Shown: in pieces, positions 52,841 through 64,000 of the stretch
How positions within the stretch are numbered: the stretch's first letter is position 1
How the letters are laid out: the number at the start of each line of letters is the position of its first letter
Assembly: GCA_029339505.1 (NCBI GenBank)
Contig: JAQISU010000094.1
Location: 4,753,001-4,817,000, forward strand
Origin: Unio delphinus
Taxonomy: Eukaryota; Mollusca; Bivalvia; Unionida; Unionidae
Direction: 5' to 3'
Length of the DNA stretch: 64,000 nt
Program-made: the position numbers and the translations under genes
The notes under the pieces: model-generated
What the model was told of the DNA's origin: nothing
Databases searched by the model: none
What the model saw: only the letters and a program-made list of their open reading frames with translations

Positions 52841-54812
52841 GAGGACTTTGTATAGCGCCTAATATTTCGAAGCTCTAAGCGCTTTACAACATCTATAATG
52901 AAATGACTACAATAAAGAAAAACAAATAACAAAAACGATGAAATTGAAAAACATAAAAACATGCTGAAAACATATAAGATACAAAATATTATTAGATCTC
53001 TAAGTTTGTTCCTGCAGTCGAAAAAGGTGAGTTTTAAGAGGAACTCTTAAAAGGGACCACTGTGTTTTTGTGTCTAATTTCAATGGGCAATTCGTTCCAC
53101 ATCACCGGACCCTGGTATGCAAAGGAACATTGTCGATATGACTTCGTTTTCATAGTGGGAGCAATGTGTATACGATTATCACTAAGTATCTTGCTGGTGT
53201 ATACACATGGATGAGGTCGGATAGGTATGTAGGACTGGAGTCTGTCAGTGAAACATAGCACACAGAACACATTTTGTGTTTGATTCTGTATCGAATTGAT
53301 AGCCAGTGTAGGGTACAGAGCAGTGGTGAGGTGTGCTCTTATCGAGGTACTCTAAAAATGATCCGGGCAGCTGTGTTTTGAACTTTTTGAAGTTTCTATA
53401 GTAGATATTGTGACGAACTAGACAGAATTGAGTTACAATAGTCCAGTCTTGAAAGTACTAATGAACACACAAGTGCTTTAGTGGCATCAAATGAAAGCTA
53501 TTGGCGAGTGGAACTGATGCATCTCAGTTCAAGATATGCAGCCTTGCATATCTTCATAACATGTTGGTACAATGTGAGAGTACTGTCTAGAGTAACACCT
53601 AGGTTTCGTACAGACTGTGCAAATTTAATGCTGGTGTTTCTGATATGTATTGTCTGAGGTAAAGGATGTAAATGAGAAAGTCGTTGAGTTGTGACCAGAA
53701 TAACCTTAGTTTTATCATCATTCATCAGCAGCTTGTTACATGCCATCCATGTTTTCACATCAGAACTGCACCTCTTTACTCCATGGCTGGTAGCATAAAC
53801 TTCATTTTTGTGGCTAGACTTGATTATATGGGTGTCATCAGTGTACAATTGTTGAGACACTGGGTGATGATCTATGACACTTGCGAGCGGCTGAGTGTAT
53901 AGAATGAAGATAACATGTCCATGAACAGACCCACGTGGAACACCACAACATAGATCAACTGGGCTGGAATGCATTCCATTTGCAGATAAAATTTGTGTCC
54001 TGTTGACTAAGTAGGACTTAAACCACAGTAAGGCTATATTCTGAAAGCCAATTACATGCTGGAGACGGTGAAGAAATATATCATGGTCTAAAGGAATATT
54101 GTGTCAAATGCTGCAGACAAAATCAAGATGGGTGAGGACTGTAATCTTTCTACTATCCAAGGCATAGAGAATGTCATTAAATACTTTCAGAAGAGTAGTT
54201 TCAGTACTGTGGCAAGTGAGATATGCAGACTGTACATTCCTAAAAAGACTGCTTGAATTCAAATGAGATACAAGTTAGGTTAGAACAATTTTTTCTAACA
54301 TTTTAGATATGAATGGGAGATTACAAACTGGGCGGTAGTTCTTTAAATCATTATGGGCAAGTGTTGGGTTCTTCAGCAGAGGCTTTACGATGGCAGTTTT
54401 GAAACATGATTGGAATTCCCCCGATGACAGAGAGATATTAATAACATCAGTTAGAGAAGGCAATACTGGGTCTAAGCACACAAGCAGCAGTGATGTCTGA
54501 ATTGAATGAAGTTCACAAGACTTTGGTGCACTCTTCATCACGCTTGTCCGTACTAAATCAATAGAGACAGGTTCAAATGCTACTAATGGTTGTCGCTGAA
54601 ATTCTGTATCATAACTGTATGGTGGCGAGTCAGTTGAAATTGTGTTGTCAAACGAATGATCCAGAATTGAAAACTGTGATTGCCTTTTAATGTGCAATCT
54701 AACACGGCAGACTTTGTATAGCAAAAGAGCTGTGTCCAAGACAGCCTTGTGCTTCAAAGTTCTTGTTCTAGAATGCAAGTGCCAACCATGTTGAATGGCT
54801 ACCTTTGTCTCA
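52841..54812 (-). pseudogene. CR1/L2-like LINE remnant (unit 2)
   Basis: Minus-strand blocks as in unit 1, a little better preserved: NYRPVCNLPFISKMLEKIVL near 54330, CGVPRGSVHGHVIFILYTQP near 53930, and the palm with SQQLYTDDTHI near 53850. The catalytic motif is YTDD here and YSDD in unit 1, both differing from the usual FADD. The C-terminal block is at 53270-53034. Frames are broken, and the 5' part is missing. Confidence 0.8.
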
Positions 54813-55632
54813 TTTTAATAAACAAACATCTTCCATTCCAGTTTCTTCATGCAGTGGATAGTTTTGTAGACTCTAATGATATAAAACTCAATACCAGTTA
54901 TTAGCCACATTATTTAAATATATCATCAATAAGAGGTGTTCCATATCAAGGTATTACTGTTGTGACAAAAATGAAGATGGCTAAAGACAGTAAACTTGTG
55001 TATCGATTTTGAAGACAAAATATGGCAGCCATGATTATGCCAAGTGACCATTTTTACGAGGAAGATTATTTTTGTTCGCGAAGTGCCTTCTATCTAGTTC
55101 GTTTGGAATAATACTATGTTCTTCAACTAAAACTTGTATGCCGAATACAGTTGATTCCCGAAAACGAATGTCACTATGAAGCAATCTTAATGAAGAATCT
55201 AGTTTTGAGGTCTCTCTTCGAAAGCCATTTCTAACTCTTTAGCTAGATTGTAATTGTTCGTAAAACAAATATGACAAACATACCGTTGTCTTGCTCTAAT
55301 TTGTGTTTTTTTCTATGAAAAAGTGCAAAGTGACATCCTTTAACATAAAATGTGAGTGAAGCTTTTTTCTTTCGTGAATGGCGGGCAAGGGCAGTTCTAC
55401 GATCCTGTGAATTCCACTTAAAAAATTTCTAATGTGATGTATGGTCCCCAATTTGATATTGTGCCGTCAGTCTCGACGTACTAAATGTTCTTGGATGACT
55501 TCACAACAATGATCTCAAACTAAAATCTAACACCATAGCCAAGAAATAGCTATGTAATATATTGTTTTTGACAAAAGGACAGTCAATTACTTACCAAATC
55601 AATCACGCCATAAATCTTCACGAAAACGTATG

Positions 55633-55699
<67 letters not shown>

Positions 55700-56618
55700 A
55701 TGTGTGTATGTGTGTGTGTGTGTGTGTATGTGTTCATGTAATAGAAGGTAAAGGAAATATTTATGCATTCTGATCCTCATCATGTGTTAGATAACTAATG
55801 TTTCTGTGTGTTTGTTTTCCGACACATGGACATATTCATTTTCCCCATATATAATATAATAATATATATTGTACGAAAATATTATTCTACTTGCACGTAA
55901 AAAAACCTTTCATGAAAGAAATTAACGGTTTTAGAAAGTTTATTATTAAAAATCTCACTAATAAAAGCACGAACAGGAGCAAATATTTAACAAACGAATG
56001 TGCAATCTGTGTGAAGATAAAAAAAGCCATCCTCGTGAAAAATGTTGACTGGTTAAACATTTCATCAAGAAAGGATTCTTGTGACAAAATCTGTTAAGTC
56101 TAAGATATTCCTAAATTGTACACATATTTACACATCGAAAGTTGTAATTTTTCGTGAAGATATTGACTTTATTAGCTTAACAATTCTTCTTGGTCGAATG
56201 GCGGATTATTCACGATAAAAATATCTTTGTCATGAAGACAAGCATATTTCGGGAACACAGTCATCTCTTTAGTGAAATCTTTGCTTCGTGTAAAATCATT
56301 TTATGAATGACATGTATTGCCTGTGATAGTCGTCAGACTAAAACTAACCCAATGTTGACCTCAAGGTATTGCCTGCCTCCTATTGTATTTTATAAATTAC
56401 GAGAAAACGATTCTGTAACAATGAAAATGCCATTGCTTTGTTAATTGCTTAAAATTCAGCTACACGCTTATCGTGTGCAACCGACTGAATTAAATTCCCA
56501 GAGTTTCTTATGAATTCGACTCGTTTGATATTTAAATCTTTAAAAATAATCTGAAAGCATCGCTGGCCAAACTTTGTATGTAATGTACATGTCATGATCA
56601 TTTTTAAATAATTTGCAG

Positions 56619-56777
56619 GGCACACAAGAGGAATGGAGAAACTTCTTTTACTTGACAGCGAGTCTAAACATATCCAGGGCATTTGTGTTCGCAACTTCAG
56701 CTCGTGCAACACCAGAGAGTTGGGCAAATGTAGAGACCATTGAACAGGCAGCTCACGAGTGCGAGGCATTGACATAA
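56619..56777 (+). pseudogene. SLC17-like terminal exon e (unit 2)
   Basis: Open to the same TAA (56775-56777). LTASLNISRAF replaces LTAGLNISGAF, putting an arginine in the last membrane segment. Confidence 0.8.
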
Positions 56778-58356
56778 TTGTAAAATTACGTATATACAGT
56801 AGGCGCTGATTCAATCTTAGGAAAATTTCAACCCATATTTGTTTAGTTTCGGAACACATATTATCCTAAATTACAGTGATTCTTAACATAAGCTTTTCTG
56901 AGATCTCCTCAGTGCTCTTGATATCTAAGAACGATACGGGCATTTGTTAAATGAACTGGAATGCTACATCGCTTTTAAACAACCACTTATATGAGCGATA
57001 GGAACACCATTCGGCTATTTCCGTCAGATCCAGAAGATGTGCCTTGGTTCCCCAAATAAATGACACTGAGCACACAATTAAAGAAAGCACCCCCCCCTCC
57101 ATAGAAACAAACAAACAAACAAACAAAAAAAATGAGAATGAATGAAGAAAGCATGGAAAATAGCGCGAAATATTAATAATTGAAAAATAGTTTTGATAGG
57201 CGAATAATACTAAGAGTTATACAAGATATGAAATCTTACAATATCCTTTCCTAATTTTCTGAAATTTTTTTAAAAAAATCTTTTTGTACTGCTTAGATTA
57301 TGTTTACAATCACGAACTTATGTCTAAATTGATTAGGTGACCGATCTGTACTCCTGACATCGCTGTTCAAATGTTTTGGCACATGCTTTTGTGGCGATTT
57401 AAAATGAAACTTTTGATAATGTGTTCAGAATCATCCATACAACCTGTTGCATGCATTAGCCCTATCTCGCTTGTAATGTCCTCTATTGGCAGAACCTTGA
57501 CACCAGGCTTCCTCACACGCAAAACAAAGCATGAGTGTTTTAGCGAAATTACATACAAAGTGATGATAATGTCACTTGTCTCAGCTGCTTCGGCTTTCTG
57601 GATCGCTTATACTAAGAACCTACTGTGCACATTCGTTTGCAAGTAGAGATCTACCATAGGATAACATAGTAATCTGCTCATGCACATCAGGGTCAATGAT
57701 GTTTTGTTTTACTGATTACATCTAACAAACTGTAAAGGTATATATACACCGGCTGATGAGGCGACGACTGATCTGGGTTGGTGGATTCTGCAGTTTGGCT
57801 CGCCTTATAACCAAGTATATACGGTAGATGATTTTAACAAATTTGCGATGACCTTTAACTGCAATATCCGCTCTTTCGTATCTCCAGCAACTGAAGGAGC
57901 ATATTGGACTGATGCGCCCCTCTTTCTGTTCGTCTGATACACACAGTTGCGAATTAGAATAACTCTTTTCTATAATTTGTTGTCGATATTTCTTGATGGT
58001 TTCTTTGTTTTGTATAGTAATCGTGCAGTTAAATGGACTATTTAACGGAAATTGTTACAATTCCTGACACCAATCATTTTAAGCAGGATGTTTGTCTATT
58101 GAGTTATTGCACGATATGAGGTTATAAACTACTGGTTGTAGTCATTTCTATGTGAATCCGATCTTACAATGCTCAAACAATTTCGTAATCTCAAACAATG
58201 TACATTATCCAGTTCTTTCTTCATATTTTTATGTTTGCAGCAAAAGCGCACCGATGGTTACAGTGCATCTGCACCTAATACTAAAATACTACAAAAGATG
58301 TTCCAATATTAATACATAAATGCAGCTTCGCGGTAAATCTTTAAAAATAACCCCGT

Positions 58357-58359
<3 letters not shown>
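56778..58359. other. Downstream non-coding region (unit 2)
   Basis: Matches 18429-20018. The 63-codon minus frame is at 57367-57558. Confidence 0.55.

Positions 58360-58443
<84 letters not shown>
58360..58443. repeat. (AG)n microsatellite (unit 2)
   Basis: AG repeats, about 84 bp. Confidence 0.98.
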
Positions 58444-58445
<2 letters not shown>

Positions 58446-59766
58446 CGTGACCCATTATGCATTGTGCATGCTTGAGATTCATACTGACTGCTGTGCCAAT
58501 TATTCTGGTGGATACGCACCTAATGCAGGATGGCTATGTCACTTTGGACGAATATGCAAATGCTTACTGCTTTCGAATTTTTATGTTTCAAGTCATTAAG
58601 TGTCCGAATCAGTAAATATAACATTTACAGTTAAAACATGTTTCCGACTTATTACATATAATATATAAGAATTAAAACCGATTTTATATGCAGTAAAGAT
58701 AACCTATGCTGTTAAAATACTTTGGTTCTATTTGGCAAGACACTCTTACAAATAGCTGAGCTGGAATGTACATACGAAAAAGAAAGAAACATCATCAATA
58801 CAGTAATTTGTAGAAATCCTCATTACCTCGTGCTACATGTAGATCTCATGGAGTCCATATTCAGAGGAACTTAACTACATAATAACAGAAAACATTAATC
58901 AATGTATACTTTAGTGGCTTTTTGTATTTGTTTTTGTTGTTGTTTTTCATGATTTAGAAATGAGACGACCCTTTAACTTTGTTAATGAGACTCTTGCATA
59001 TTTATATCTCTTATATCGGTCATGGCTGACAATATTTAAAAACATCAATTTAGTCAGGTATTTTTCTATCTTGCAAACCTTGTTATCACACGTTGAATGT
59101 CGTACAAATTTGAAGGCTGAATTATAAATTTAATGTTTGCATCTTAACGTCTTAGCATGTTTATATTCATGATTTATTCAGTATGTTATGTTGAGGTTAT
59201 TCTCTTTGTTCAGGTAATTTTGATCTTTGATTCAAGAACTGCATGAAAGCAACATGTCTTTTTAAAAAAATAAAGTCTCACGTCTCATTTATCGTTCTTT
59301 ACTCTACAAATGCAAGAATAATTGTACACTTTGCTTTTCATTATACTAAATCACAATTGGATAAATCTAAGATAATGCAATCTAATTATTAGTATGTGTG
59401 CTGCCTAAATGCTGATATTGACGCATGTGTGCTATTAAAAAACTTGAAAGTGTTATGTGTGCTATCTAAATATTAGTACAAACGCATGTGTGATATACAG
59501 GTGTTCACGCTTGGCAAACATTTAGAACATGCGTTCTATTACAGAAAGTACGTTGGGCAAAACAATTCTTTATAACAGAAAAGGACAGGCCTTAATATTG
59601 TTGACCCCTTTGAAAGCAAAAAAGACCTCATTACTAGTAACCATGTACCAGAATAAATATCTTATACTACGCTGTATTTTAGAGATGTTAAATGAATAAT
59701 TAAAACAAATGACAACGGATGCAGAACAAACGCATTATACAATTGGTTCTAATTGCTTCATGACTA
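58444..59766. other. Non-coding region (unit 2)
   Basis: Matches 20094-21421. No gene. Confidence 0.6.
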
Positions 59767-59994
<228 letters not shown>

Positions 59995-59998
<4 letters not shown>

Positions 59999-62467
59999 CG
60001 TATGAACAGAGAGAGAGAGAGGCATAGAGAAAGAGAAAGACAGATGCGTATAGTGATACCTATGCTGGTATTAGAATTCGAAATGAATGTATCTTAATAA
60101 TCTAAGAAAGACACGTTGTGTGTTAATCTTTGTCTACTAAACGCTTGCATAGTTTCGTTTTAATTTGTTTGTTTTTTTTTGGGGGGGGGGAGGAGATCTT
60201 ATGAGATGTTTTGCTGTGTGTTGTATGTGGTACTTCAACCTTTCACTGGTACTTTCTGTAGCACAATTCATGTTATATATTTTTTCTGAATAAAAATAGT
60301 GCTGATGACATGACCTACAATACGCCAGACAACTCAGTCATCCTTAAGAGATTATCGTCACTCATGTTCGTAAACGAAAGGTCAGAGTCACCACAAGATC
60401 TTTCACGATGTCTCATAATGTCTGATTAGTAGTATAAAAAAAATGGACTTGCTTCATAGCAAATAAGACGGACATATCTGCCATTTTGGAAATAATTATT
60501 CTTGCTAATCATGGGGAGACGATGGTCATATCGGCGTGTCATTTATACTGAACACCATCTTACATTATGTTACTGCTACTGGGTGAAGATGCTTTTGAAT
60601 TGGGTATAACGTAACCTCCATGACAGCCATTCTGACAAATTTGTAGCTACTATTCCTCTACAAAATGTCATATCGAAGTGATAAGCCAACCAGGATAAGT
60701 CAATTAATCTCCAGTGGTTTCAAAATTAAAAGTGTGCTGCTCGTACATCCTAGTATGGTTCCCACAGCGGCTAACGTAACAGATCATGTTATGGCCTTAT
60801 TAGTATTCTCATTAAATTTGTTAAATTGTTTCGCTCTCTCTCCTGGATGGAAAGCGATTTCGTCATTAGGTGTTCACCAGAAGATTTCTTGTGATGTATA
60901 TTTTGTGTTAGATGGAAACAGTGCCCGTCTGATATCGAATACGACCTTAATTGCAGTCACCTTGAAAATCTTGTTTTGCTAATCCTTTTAAATATAAAAT
61001 CGCTTTCACGTTAATTATTTAACAACCAGACCAATAATCATACGTAGTTTATAAACATAGTATATCAATGCAAAATGTTCGATATCCACCATGGTGTAGA
61101 ACGGTACATTGCTGGGTTTTTCCTCGTAAAGTCGCATGCATTGATTTGAATTTGTTTCGTGACAATGGTGAGGTTATAATCTTGAGTACTATGTATTTGA
61201 TTTTGCAACGTGCATTATCATGTTGACATTTTCCTAGATATAGCATACTCATGTTTGTCCTGAAGAATGTATGATAACTTACCTCCATGTAACTGAATGG
61301 TAATGGTGCTGTTATGTGTTTAATGTTTTAGCCGTTTAAAGTAGCTATAATGTCAAAGTGAATCAGCTGTATCGATCGGTACACCTACGATCACTCACAC
61401 AATTGTATATGATATGTGTATGTGAAGGAACACACACATACACACACACACATAAACACAATATATAGTACTGCGTTTCTGCGCGCAGAAGGATTTCGTA
61501 TCCAATATTGAAGCTATACACATACCGAATTCGATCAATTGACGAAATAAAATAATATACTACAATTATTATCACATGAGGCAATTGTCACTAAGTTGTC
61601 TGTTCGAAAAAATATTAAGTTTGGACAAACGGGATACCACCAGCGTGTTTTCATGACTCGCAATATGTCTGCCTATTCTGTGCATCGCTTTGAAAAGATG
61701 TTATGTTTATCCATCGGGCTTAAGAAATGAAATACATTACTCTGGACTGTTTCTGTAAGAAGTTCAGTCCAGTAATTAGGTCACGTTTATAACTAGTTTT
61801 TACGAAATGCATCGTTACAATGCCATACAATAACAAGATATATTAAACAAACTAAACCGATATTGTAAAACAAAAATACTAAATTTCAAATTGTTATAAA
61901 TTATAAGGTGTTATGTAGGAGAGAATGAATAGGAAATATTGTGTTTATGGGGCAACATTACTGAAAAATTTAGAAACAGACCATACTCGGGTGAATTTCT
62001 TGACAATATCGTTCTAATGTCAAGTTGATACGTTGTGTAACAGACGATTTTGTACGTGTTGAACAACTTCTTGCAAAATTGGAAAATTGCATTAAGATGC
62101 AGAATTGTTTACGGTATACATTTCCATCTTTTATATAATGCATTTATTTGTATGATTCTTAAATATAGATAGTAAATAGGGTTTTCTGGGTAACAAGTTA
62201 ATGCCGGTCATTGAGTGGGTCTTCAAGCTGACATTTCAGATGGATTTCAAGTCGAAATGTGGGATATTTTGCACACTTTATGAATATTACTTTTCCTAAG
62301 TAAAGTACGATCGTTCGTTCTTGATACAAATTGGATTTTCGACCAAAAATAAGACGTGATCCAATGTTGTCAGAAATGACTTATCGTTGCGCTTCGAAAA
62401 ACTCTTCAGTTTATTCTTGATGTAGTATTGATGATTGTACCGTTGCACCAGCCGCTGATAACCTCTG
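59995..62467. other. Unit 2 non-coding right part
   Basis: Matches 38658-41679, without the 560-bp segment. No gene recognised. Confidence 0.6.
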
Positions 62468-63165
62468 ATTACCGTTTACTGATTTTAAACCTTGTATCAA
62501 AAAGTATCTACGTCAGAAGTGGCAGGTGTCATGAGATTATGCAGTCAATAACAAACTTCATGCCATCAAAACCAACCCTGGGAGAATGCACTCCTTCCTC
62601 CATAACTATCCGTAGGGAGGAAGTTGTCATTGCAAGAATCAGAATCGGTCATACGTACATTACCCACTCCCACATACTAAAAGGTGAAGATTCCCAGATT
62701 CACAGAGTGCGTTTCTTGCAATGAACCATTCACTGTTAAGCAGTTTATGACCGAGTGTTCCGACCTGCAACCTACGCGTGATAAATACTATAATGTACAT
62801 GACATGAAGGAACTTTTTGATACTATACAAATCACTAGTATTTTAGATTTCCAGAAGGAATTAAATCTTTATTTTAAACTATAACTTGTATGACATCACC
62901 TAAAAGCATTTTTATCTAAAGCAAATACCGCCTCTTATTTACAACATCTTATCATCAAAATACACCATTTACATCTCCCGTTGATTGGGAAGCTTCATAT
63001 TTTCCTGTTACCAACATCTTACCATTTTATATTTAACTATTATGGTTTTTATATCGCTAGCCGATATTAAATATTTCTTATTTCGAAACATATAACCTAT
63101 TGTATGGCGCTAAATAGCCTAAATGTGCTGGTGCGCAGTAAAAATTAAATTAATCAATCAAACTC
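62468..63165 (+). mobile_element. 3' fragment of the I/Nimb-like LINE (unit 3 start)
   Basis: Same 5' break as at 41680, same 3' end. Confidence 0.9.
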
Positions 63166-63182
63166 AAAAAAGTTTACAAAAT

Positions 63183-63793
63183 AATCATACAGGTTAAAAC
63201 TTCTCACACATCATGCAAAACTCTTCATACAGGTTTAAACTGCTCAGATCGTATACAAACATTTCATACACGTTAATAGTGCTCACACTGCATACAAACT
63301 CTTCTTATTCATACAGGTTAAAACTGCCCGCACTGTATACAAACACTTCATACAAGTTAATACTGCTCACACCGCATACATATTCTTCATACAGGTTAAA
63401 ACTGCTCACACCGCATTTAAACTCTTCATATTCATACAGGTTAAAACTGCTCACACCGCATACAAACTCTTCTTACAGGGTAAAACTGCTCACACCGCAT
63501 ACAAACGTTTCATATAGGTTAAAACTGCTTACACCTGAATTCAAACTTTTCATACAGGTTAGGGCTGCTCACACTGTATACAAACTCTTAATATAGGTTA
63601 AAACTGCTCACACCGTATACAAAATCATACAGGTTAAAACTGCTCACACCTGTATACAAACTCTTCATACAGGTTAAAACTGCTCACACCGTATACAAAC
63701 TCTTCATACAGGTTAAAACTACTCACACCGTATACAAACTCTTCATACAGGATAAAACTGCTCACACCTGAATACAGTCTCTTTATACAGGTT
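63183..63793. repeat. 39-bp minisatellite array (unit 3)
   Basis: About 16 units of the same repeat. Confidence 0.95.
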
Positions 63794-64000
63794 AAAAATG
63801 TTTACTCCTCAATGTAAACATTTTTTTCTCACTTGTTCTGAATAAAAAACATGCGCGAGATCTTAAGAAACTTCAAAGTCAGCATATAATAAATACGAGA
63901 TTTACACGAGGAAAGTCTACAACTTGGAAGATACAGGATAGCACGATAGTTTTGTCCCTGAAAGGTTAGCTGGAAATGTAAAGTACTTAAATATTTAGTT

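Larger units (their letters stand above)
51651..56618. other. Large intron with SINE and CR1-like LINE (unit 2)
   Basis: Same contents as 13273-18269, including (TA)n at 51794-51877 and a TG-rich tract at 55630-55733. Confidence 0.75.
62468..64000. repeat. Start of tandem duplication unit 3
   Basis: LINE 3' fragment (62468-63165), 39-bp minisatellite (63183-63793), hairpin (63794-63825) and the following spacer, all in the same order as units 1 and 2. The array continues beyond the window. Confidence 0.9.

Overview
The window is animal nuclear DNA, most likely from a mollusc or another lophotrochozoan. It has GT-AG spliced exons of an SLC17-type transporter, an I/Nimb-like LINE, CR1-like LINE copies, a tRNA-derived SINE, very long (TA)n tracts and a Polinton/Maverick. 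The species call is an inference from this repeat set. No bacterial-style operon is present.

Layout. The backbone is a tandem duplication of a host unit of about 18-19 kb. Unit 1 runs from about 5776 to 41679, unit 2 from 41680 to 62467, and unit 3 begins at 62468. Both unit joins fall at the same point inside the 3' part of an I/Nimb-like LINE, so the LINE (842-6460) was there before the duplication. Each unit carries, in order: the LINE 3' end, a 39-bp minisatellite closed by a perfect 12-bp hairpin, five 3' exons of an SLC17-like gene (TM7 to the stop), a SINE, a CR1-like LINE remnant on the minus strand, and microsatellites. The unit 1 exons are intact. In unit 2 the first exon has a stop codon and is split by a 2974-bp element with 464-bp direct terminal repeats.

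Unit 1 alone also holds a 17.1-kb Polinton (21564-38657), inserted in a (CA)n(TA)n tract that is empty in unit 2. Its core runs on the minus strand: truncated polB, BIR protein, unknown ORFs, packaging ATPase, small basic proteins, integrase with chromodomain, membrane protein, penton, PX-like protein, major capsid protein and adenain-type protease. Several core genes carry in-frame stops or frameshifts, so the copy is defective. ATPase, PX-like protein, membrane protein, protease and BIR gene remain open.

The most unusual signal lies at the two ends of the Polinton. Four small accessory genes (called A, B, C and D here) each end 17-35 nt after the stop codon in a histone-mRNA-type stem-loop (UUUC or UCUC loop, ACCCA-like flank). 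At a constant 9 nt further on comes a purine-rich element, TCTCGAAAAGA or close to it, resembling the U7-pairing histone downstream element. The core gene block instead ends in AATAAA. This suggests that part of the Polinton makes replication-dependent, non-polyadenylated mRNAs with the host's histone 3'-end machinery.
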